This document shows, piece by piece, positions 58,534 to 64,000 of a stretch of 64,000 nt of DNA (the first letter of the stretch is position 1; each line of letters starts with the position of its first letter). The stretch is from Chitinophagales bacterium (GTDB lineage Bacteria > Bacteroidota > Bacteroidia > Chitinophagales > Chitinophagaceae), in assembly GCA_017303335.1 (NCBI GenBank), contig JAFLBK010000001.1, positions 67,001 through 131,000 on the forward strand, in the 5' to 3' direction. The notes beneath the pieces were generated by a model, which was not told the origin of the DNA, did not search any database, and saw only the letters and a program-made list of their open reading frames with translations. Both the position numbers and the translations under genes were made by a program.

Positions 58534-61371
58534 TCAGAAGGTAAAGGCCAGTTTACCGAACAGGCGGCGGCCGTTGAAGCCCATCTGTACGCTGTCCCAC
58601 GGACCACCTGATTCATTATCGCCGAACCAGCCCTTGGCCTGCGGGTTCACACCCAGGTTCGGATGCACGTTGAGTACGTTATCGGCACCCGCAAACACGG
58701 TGATCCGTTTGCAAAGTTTATAAGCCACGTATACATCGGTAACCAGTTTGCCTTTGAAATTGAAATGCTCGGGTACATATACATTGGGGTCCGCGTCGGT
58801 AGGCACCATGGGGTTGATACCGGTTTGATTTGGATTATCCGCGGTGGCATCGCCGAAGCCCATCAGTTTGATCTTGCCGAAATACGTAAGGTTGGTTCCC
58901 ACACTCAGTTTTTTCCAGTTGTACTCCAGGTTCAGGTTGAGTTTGGTATTGGGAGCCGATGCCAGCAGGAAGGCTTCTTCCCGGTCGCTGAAGAATGTTT
59001 TGCGGTTGAGCTGTGTTCCGTTCAACGCGGAAGGCACGTTCACCTCGTCTACTTTCATCTTCTGGAAGTTACCGGCCAGCAAGGCACGGATGCCATTCTT
59101 ACCCCATTTCTTTGAATAATCCACCACGATGTCGAGTCCGTAGTTGGTTGTATTCACCGCGTTGGCGAAGAACTGAACAGTAGACACATCGGAAGGTATC
59201 TGCGAGGTAAAGGATACCGGCAGTGTGGGATCGGAAGCGCTGAACAGCCCCGAGAGCACCACCCGGTCTTTTACTTTCACGATGTATCCATCCATGGTAA
59301 CGGTCAAGCCCGGGATGGGTTTCCAACTGAAGCCCAGGCTTCCGTTCACGGATGTTTCTTCTTTAAGATCAGGAATACCGGCAGCCTGGGTGATCGAACT
59401 TCCGTTGCGGGCAAAGAGCGCATTCACCAATACACCACCGCTGAACGAAGTGAGCGTATTCTGGAAATTGATCTGCTGCAGGGAAGGCGCCCGGAAACCG
59501 GTGCTTACCGATCCACGCAGGTTGAAATTGCTCATGATCTTATAGCGTGTCGCGAATTTGAAGGTAGCAACCGAACCGAAGTCGGAATAATTCTCAAAGC
59601 GCACGGCTCCATCCAGCAACCAGGCCCTGGTGGCATTCAACTCTCCGTCTACATACAAACTGAAGTTATGCCGGTTGGCGATGGTGGCGTCTTTGGGTGT
59701 AAAACCCGGGAAGCCCTGTGAACCCGAAGCCGGGGTCCTGTTCTCGCCTACGTTGGGATAATAGATATCGGCGCCGTAGTAGTTCTTATACGATCCTTCT
59801 TCACCGGCGAAGATGGAATATTGTTCCCAGCGGTATTCGGCGCCAAGACCCAGGTTGAATCCCTGTGCGATGGTTTTGAACGAACGGCTGACATCGAAGT
59901 TCACGGTGTTCTGCCAGAAGCTGAACCCGCCGTCGTCGAAATGATTCGGCGCCGGTGTGCCCGGTGTCATGAACATCGAGGCGTTGAATGTTTTATCACC
60001 GAAAAAATGAAAATTATTCTTGCCGAGTGTATTGCTGAGATCCCAGTTCCAGTTGTGGCAAGCGCCTTTGATACCGGCAGCGATGGAAACGTCCTTGATC
60101 TTTGTCTGGATATGCGGGTTGTAATAGATCTCGCCGTCATTCGCCGTACGCATGATATCCGGGTTGTAGAGCAGGTTTCCGTTCAGGTCTGTCGGGAAAC
60201 GTTCGGGCCTTGCACTCCAGTTGCGGGTATACGCATATGCATCCGAAGCTTTGGCGTTGTATCCACCGAACGCGTAGAAGGTGCTTTTCTTCTTGGCGCT
60301 GGTGGGTATCTCCATATTGAACATAGCGCCATAGGTATCCACCGATCCGTCGCCGAATGCACGGCGGTAGGGATTGATATAAGGCAGGGCGTCTTTATCG
60401 GTAGCCCAGTTGGCTGTATCCGCCTGGCGGTAGGTTTTACCCTGGGTGCGGAAATCGAGGGAGATATTCACGAATCCACCGTTGTTCCCGAGTTTGAACC
60501 CGTTGTTGGCGGAGAAGGCAAAGCTGTTTCCATCGATGGCGCCGCCCGAATAGTACTGGTTACCGTCGTTGAATTTCCGTGCGTTGAATTTTGTATCGTA
60601 GTAACCCGACCAGCCGGCATTGATGCTCCAGCGGTTCACGTCTTTTTTAAGAATGATGTTCATTACACCGGCCATCGCGTCGGAACCATATTGTGCGGAA
60701 GCGCCGTCACGCAGGATCTCGATGCGATCAACCGATGCCTGCGGAAAAGCGTTCAGGTCGGCTCCGGAGTTACCCCGGCCGCGTGTACCGAAGAGCGCCA
60801 CGAAGGCGGTCTGGTGGCGGCGTTTGCCATTGATCAGTACCAGTGTCTGATCGGGGCCGAGTCCACGCAGTGTACCGAGGTCGATGTGATCGGCTCCATC
60901 GGCACCGCTTTGTTTATTATAGTTGAAGGAAGGCGCTGCCATATTCAGGGCCGAAGTGAGGTCCATCTTGGCCGTTGGCTGCCCAACCTGGTTGATGCGG
61001 ATCACGTCGACCGGAACCGCGGTTTCGATCTTGGCCCGGGGCGCCCCGCGGGTTCCTACCACCACCACATCGCCGATATCCACCAGGGCCGTTTCGAGGT
61101 TAACGGTAATGGCTGTTTGGTTACCCACTTTTACGGATTGAAAATTATAACCGATGCTGGTGATCTCCAGTACATCATCAGGAGATACCTGGAGCGTAAT
61201 GGTACCGTCTCCGCCAGTAAAACCACCCTTATTCGATGATTTGATCTTTACCGAAGCATTCGAGACCGGGTTGCCTGTTTTGGCATCGGTTACCCGGACG
61301 GTAACGGATTTTTGCGCAAAAAGCAGGGTAGAGCTAAGCACGAGGCTGAGTAGCAGTAGTAGTTTTCTCAT
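58534..61371 (-). CDS. TonB-dependent outer membrane receptor
   Basis: 945 aa from the ATG at 61371. A signal peptide (LLLLLSLVLSSTLLFAQ) is followed by a carboxypeptidase-regulatory-like domain (VRVTDAKTGNPVSNASVKIK), then the plug (GDVVVVGTRGAPRAKIETAV, LRGLGPDQTLVLINGKRRHQ, VDRIEILRDGASAQYGSDAM) and a 22-strand barrel ending RRLFGKLAFTF. No SusD gene is adjacent, so it is not a classic polysaccharide locus. The cargo is unknown. Confidence 0.93.
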   Translation of the reverse strand: MRKLLLLLSLVLSSTLLFAQKSVTVRVTDAKTGNPVSNASVKIKSSNKGGFTGGDGTITLQVSPDDVLEITSIGYNFQSVKVGNQTAITVNLETALVDIGDVVVVGTRGAPRAKIETAVPVDVIRINQVGQPTAKMDLTSALNMAAPSFNYNKQSGADGADHIDLGTLRGLGPDQTLVLINGKRRHQTAFVALFGTRGRGNSGADLNAFPQASVDRIEILRDGASAQYGSDAMAGVMNIILKKDVNRWSINAGWSGYYDTKFNARKFNDGNQYYSGGAIDGNSFAFSANNGFKLGNNGGFVNISLDFRTQGKTYRQADTANWATDKDALPYINPYRRAFGDGSVDTYGAMFNMEIPTSAKKKSTFYAFGGYNAKASDAYAYTRNWSARPERFPTDLNGNLLYNPDIMRTANDGEIYYNPHIQTKIKDVSIAAGIKGACHNWNWDLSNTLGKNNFHFFGDKTFNASMFMTPGTPAPNHFDDGGFSFWQNTVNFDVSRSFKTIAQGFNLGLGAEYRWEQYSIFAGEEGSYKNYYGADIYYPNVGENRTPASGSQGFPGFTPKDATIANRHNFSLYVDGELNATRAWLLDGAVRFENYSDFGSVATFKFATRYKIMSNFNLRGSVSTGFRAPSLQQINFQNTLTSFSGGVLVNALFARNGSSITQAAGIPDLKEETSVNGSLGFSWKPIPGLTVTMDGYIVKVKDRVVLSGLFSASDPTLPVSFTSQIPSDVSTVQFFANAVNTTNYGLDIVVDYSKKWGKNGIRALLAGNFQKMKVDEVNVPSALNGTQLNRKTFFSDREEAFLLASAPNTKLNLNLEYNWKKLSVGTNLTYFGKIKLMGFGDATADNPNQTGINPMVPTDADPNVYVPEHFNFKGKLVTDVYVAYKLCKRITVFAGADNVLNVHPNLGVNPQAKGWFGDNESGGPWDSVQMGFNGRRLFGKLAFTF

Positions 61372-61605
61372 AAATTTCTTTTGATGCAGCAAAATTGAGG
61401 ATTATCCGGCAGAATCAGAAAATTTAGATTGGCCGGCCGGTTTTATCCAAATCGGCGTCAGAACAGGCATTCAATATCCCACACAGGCAATGCTGTCTGT
61501 ATTATGTTGATAAACCGGGCAGCCTTGTTTATTATTCTTCCCTATTTTTACCCGTAACGACTGCTTCCTATATACAAGTAACTGTCAACTCTTATTTGTA
61601 TACAC

Positions 61606-62925
61606 ATGAATCGTAAAAAAGCGCTGGTGCCATTCCTGCTTTTGCTGGCCATCGTTGTACTTTCCATTGTCTTTCCGGCTGTTTCCAAAACACCTGCGGA
61701 TGCACCCGCCGGCATCAACAGCGCCGACACGGCCTGGATGCTTACCGCCGCCGCCCTGGTGCTGATCATGACGCCCGGCCTCGCCTTTTTCTATGGGGGC
61801 ATGGTGAGCAAGAAAAATGTGATCAGCACGATGCTGCAAAGTTTTATCAGCATGGCGGTGATCACTATACTCTGGGTGATCGTTGGTTTCAGTCTTGCAT
61901 TCGGCGATTCCTTTCATGGCATCATCGGCAACCCCGGTACTTTCTTTTTAATGAAAGACATGCTGAACGGGAAGCCCTGGGCCCTTGCTCCTACAATACC
62001 GCTCATTCTTTTCGCTTTTTACCAGCTCAAGTTCGCCATCATCACACCGGCTCTTATAACCGGGGCCTTCGCGGAACGGATCAAGTTTACATCCTACATC
62101 CTCTTCATCTGCCTGTTTTGCCTCTTCATCTACTGCCCGCTGGCGCACGCCACCTGGCACCCGGATGGGTTGCTGTTCAAATACGGCGTGCTTGATTTCG
62201 CGGGCGGAACGGTGGTGCATATGAGTGCGGGCTGGGCGGCGCTGGCCAGCGCTATCTATTTAAAAAGAAGGAATGAAGAAGCGCACAGTCCGGCCCGGAT
62301 CACGTATGTGCTGCTGGGCACCGGTTTACTTTGGTTCGGCTGGTTTGGTTTCAATGCCGGGTCGGCTTTTGGGGCCAATGCCCTGGCCACCACGGCACTG
62401 GCCACCACCACCACCGCATCTGCTGCCGCCGCGTTCACCTGGATCATCTTCGACGCACTCCGCGGCCGCAGGCCATCGGCCATGGGAACCTGCATCGGCG
62501 CTGTGGTAGGCCTGGTGGCCATTACGCCGGCAGCCGGCTATATCAGCATCGCTCACTCGCTCACGGTAGGTATCGTCAGCAGCATCGTAAGCAATATGAT
62601 GGTGGAATGGCGAACCAAAACATCCATTGATGATACACTCGATGTATTCCCCTGCCATGGTGTTGGCGGCATCACCGGGTTCCTGCTCACCGCCGTTTTT
62701 GCCAACCAGGCCGTGAACAGCGCCAACACAACCGGCAATGGTTTACTCTTTGGTGAAACGCATCTGTTCCTGGTGCACCTGCTCACCACCATCGGCTTAT
62801 CGGTCTTTGTTTTCGGCGGCACCTTCCTCCTGCTTAAGATCACCGACATGATCGTGCCCCTCCGGGTGAGTGAAGAAGAAGAAATAAAGGGATTGGATAT
62901 AAGCCAGCACGGCGAGAAATTATAG
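61606..62925 (+). CDS. amtB: Ammonium transporter
   Basis: 439 aa. MTPGLAFFYGGMVSKKNVIS, TGAFAERIKFTSYILFICLF, LDFAGGTVVHMSAGWAALAS with the first pore His, WFGWFGFNAGSAFGANALAT and DVFPCHGVGGITGFLLTAVF with the second pore His are all present. There is an N-terminal cleavable-looking segment and about 11 helices. No glnK gene follows; the next features are repeats and a convergent peptidase. The 234-nt gap before it contains no gene. Confidence 0.95.
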   Translation: MNRKKALVPFLLLLAIVVLSIVFPAVSKTPADAPAGINSADTAWMLTAAALVLIMTPGLAFFYGGMVSKKNVISTMLQSFISMAVITILWVIVGFSLAFGDSFHGIIGNPGTFFLMKDMLNGKPWALAPTIPLILFAFYQLKFAIITPALITGAFAERIKFTSYILFICLFCLFIYCPLAHATWHPDGLLFKYGVLDFAGGTVVHMSAGWAALASAIYLKRRNEEAHSPARITYVLLGTGLLWFGWFGFNAGSAFGANALATTALATTTTASAAAAFTWIIFDALRGRRPSAMGTCIGAVVGLVAITPAAGYISIAHSLTVGIVSSIVSNMMVEWRTKTSIDDTLDVFPCHGVGGITGFLLTAVFANQAVNSANTTGNGLLFGETHLFLVHLLTTIGLSVFVFGGTFLLLKITDMIVPLRVSEEEEIKGLDISQHGEKL

Positions 62926-62933
62926 GAATTATA

Positions 62934-63024
62934 TTGTTGGTCAGGCGACCAACAACGGCGGCGACCAACAACGGCGGCAACCAACAACGGCGGCAACCAA
63001 CAACGGCGGCAACCAACAACGGCT
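62934..63024. repeat. Hairpin-headed tandem array, 16-nt units
   Basis: A hairpin at 62934-62955 with arms TTGTTGGTC / GACCAACAA and loop AGGC leads into five 16-nt direct repeats (62945-63024), first GCGACCAACAACGGCG, later GCAACCAACAACGGCG. The 9-bp stem is identical to the one heading the array at 35250; the units lack the 6-nt AGCGG-type joint of that array. Confidence 0.85.
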
Positions 63025-63055
63025 CGAAACCATGGCAAGAATGGCGGTGCGTGAC

Positions 63056-63080
63056 GCAACGTCCCGCAAGGAGACGTTGC
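63056..63080. repeat. Perfect hairpin (GCAACGTC / GACGTTGC)
   Basis: 8-bp perfect stem with loop CCGCAAGGA, between the tandem array and the terminator. No T-tract follows, so it is more likely an extragenic palindrome than a terminator. Confidence 0.6.
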
Positions 63081-63116
63081 TGGGAAGGCCGATTCTTCCA
63101 ACCAATCCGCAAATAA

Positions 63117-63144
63117 AAATCCCGCAATACAAACTGCGGGATTT
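63117..63144. terminator. Bidirectional terminator between amtB and the S9 peptidase
   Basis: AAATCCCGCA / TGCGGGATTT perfect 10-bp stem, 8-nt loop, between convergent genes, with A-rich sequence on the left and T on the right. Confidence 0.8.
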
Positions 63145-63164
63145 CTTATCGTAAACTGATTTTT

Positions 63165-64000
63165 TTATCTCGCCCCGGGCGGACAATGCGCTTTCAGGTA
63201 ATTGGTATACAGCGTGGAAAGATGTTCGAACGTACCCGCTCCTTCGGAAATACCGTGCGAACGGTTCGGGTAAGGCATGTACTGGAACTGCTTTCCCTGT
63301 TTGATCAATTCATTCACCAGCAGTTCGGCATTGCTGAAGTGCACGTTGTCGTCACCCGTACCGTGGATGTACAGGAGGTTGCCCTTTAAATTCTTCGCGT
63401 AGGTAACCGGCGAGCCGTTCACGAAATCTTCCAGGTTCTCCTGGGGCAAACCCATATAGCGCTCCTGGTAAATATTGTCATAGAACAACTGGTTGGCCAC
63501 CGCCGCGATGGAAATACCCGTCTGGAAAATCTCGGGATAACGGAAGAGCAGGTGAAGCGTGGAAGAACCACCGCCGCTCCATCCCCATACAGCCACACGG
63601 TCTTTATCGAAATAACTGAATTGTTCCTGCAGTTTTTTGAAACCCAGCGCCATATCGCGGATATTCACGTTGCCCACCTTGCGGTAAATGGCCTTGCGCC
63701 AGGCGGCGCCTTTGAGCATGGGTGTACCGCGGTTGTCGATCGCCACTTGTATGTAACCATCGCCACGCATATCGCCTTTGTAGAGGAAATTGTTTTGTCC
63801 GCCCCAGCGGTCCATCACCGTAGAGGAAGCAGGCTCTCCATACACATAGAGCACAACGGGATATTTTTTGGAGGGATCGAAATTCTTTGGTTTGTTGATC
63901 CAGGCATCGAGGGTGATGTTGTCTTCGGTGGTCACCTGCAGGTATTCGATATCCACTTTGTCATCCACCTTCATCGTTGCCGCAATGCTCTTGGCGGGGT
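63165..64000 (-). CDS. Prolyl oligopeptidase/DPP IV family serine peptidase (S9), C-terminal part
   Basis: The reading frame runs off the right edge with no stop, so only about the last 278 residues are seen and the apparent ATG at 63974 is internal. Catalytic Ser is in VAVWGWSGGGSSTLHLLF, Asp in IHGTGDDNVHFSNAEL and His in MPYPNRSHGI. The missing N-terminal part should be the beta-propeller. It is typically a periplasmic or secreted dipeptidyl peptidase. Confidence 0.9.
   Translation of the reverse strand, partial: PAKSIAATMKVDDKVDIEYLQVTTEDNITLDAWINKPKNFDPSKKYPVVLYVYGEPASSTVMDRWGGQNNFLYKGDMRGDGYIQVAIDNRGTPMLKGAAWRKAIYRKVGNVNIRDMALGFKKLQEQFSYFDKDRVAVWGWSGGGSSTLHLLFRYPEIFQTGISIAAVANQLFYDNIYQERYMGLPQENLEDFVNGSPVTYAKNLKGNLLYIHGTGDDNVHFSNAELLVNELIKQGKQFQYMPYPNRSHGISEGAGTFEHLSTLYTNYLKAHCPPGAR

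Noticed and set aside
59821..61239. Long open frame on the plus strand (472 codons)
   Set aside because: It lies antisense to the TonB receptor, a product of its codon bias. The same applies to 4669-5970 (antisense to gcdH) and 30845-31765 (antisense to pntAA).

Overview
This 64 kb window looks like a chromosomal segment of a Bacteroidota bacterium, most probably a Chitinophagaceae-type species. The reasons are the recurrent promoter word TAnnTTTG (twice with a TTTG about 19-20 nt upstream), a SusC-like TonB-dependent receptor, PD40-OmpA and S74 'tail fiber' surface proteins, an ECF sigma/anti-sigma/adhesin operon, and many wordy intergenic repeats typical of that phylum. Base composition is moderate and even, except for one clearly AT-rich gene at 44.1-45.2 kb. 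I see no rRNA, tRNA, CRISPR array, transposase or integrase. The last gene runs off the right edge.

Layout. 0-4.6 kb: small membrane proteins, an SGNH hydrolase, an XRE regulator with a convincing operator/promoter, and an ECF sigma factor with anti-sigma and adhesin-like partners. 4.7-12.9 kb: glutaryl-CoA dehydrogenase and 3-hydroxyacyl-CoA dehydrogenase, small enzymes, ribD, prmC and an ExbB/ExbD pair. 13-18 kb: SPFH protein, DinB/WYL regulator pair, pepT and an FKBP isomerase. 18-22.7 kb: NamZ-like muramidase, S74 surface protein and fmt. 22.7-24.7 kb: a compact three-gene operon with its own promoter, encoding a membrane TIR protein, a membrane coiled-coil protein and a soluble TIR protein. 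24.8-39.4 kb: LysM protein, rRNA m5C methyltransferase, HD hydrolase, three-gene NAD(P) transhydrogenase, folA, OmpA/PD40, thyA and mnmA. 39.5-46.4 kb: trans-sulfuration enzyme, GNAT, two structurally different NADP-isocitrate dehydrogenases side by side, an AT-rich SIR2-like gene and a cation/proton antiporter. 46.4-53.3 kb: a complete TetR-controlled ABC efflux operon (TolC, HlyD, two ATPases, two permeases) with two operator copies bracketing its promoter. 53.3-64 kb: RlmL-like methyltransferase, aminotransferase, esterase, a SAM-hydrolase-family protein with a signal peptide beside a TonB receptor, AmtB and a partial S9 peptidase.

The most interesting items are (1) the TIR / coiled-coil / TIR operon, a candidate NAD-linked signalling or defence module; (2) the AT-rich SIR2-like gene, which sits directly behind a terminator and has Asn where the catalytic His is usual; (3) palindromic repeats embedded in frame in three conserved genes (fmt, rsmF and a GNAT), one of which has a sister copy between genes in this window; and (4) two hairpin-headed tandem arrays that share the same 9-bp stem but have different unit lengths (22 and 16 nt). 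NADPH supply is a minor theme: two NADP-type isocitrate dehydrogenases and a transhydrogenase lie within 15 kb.
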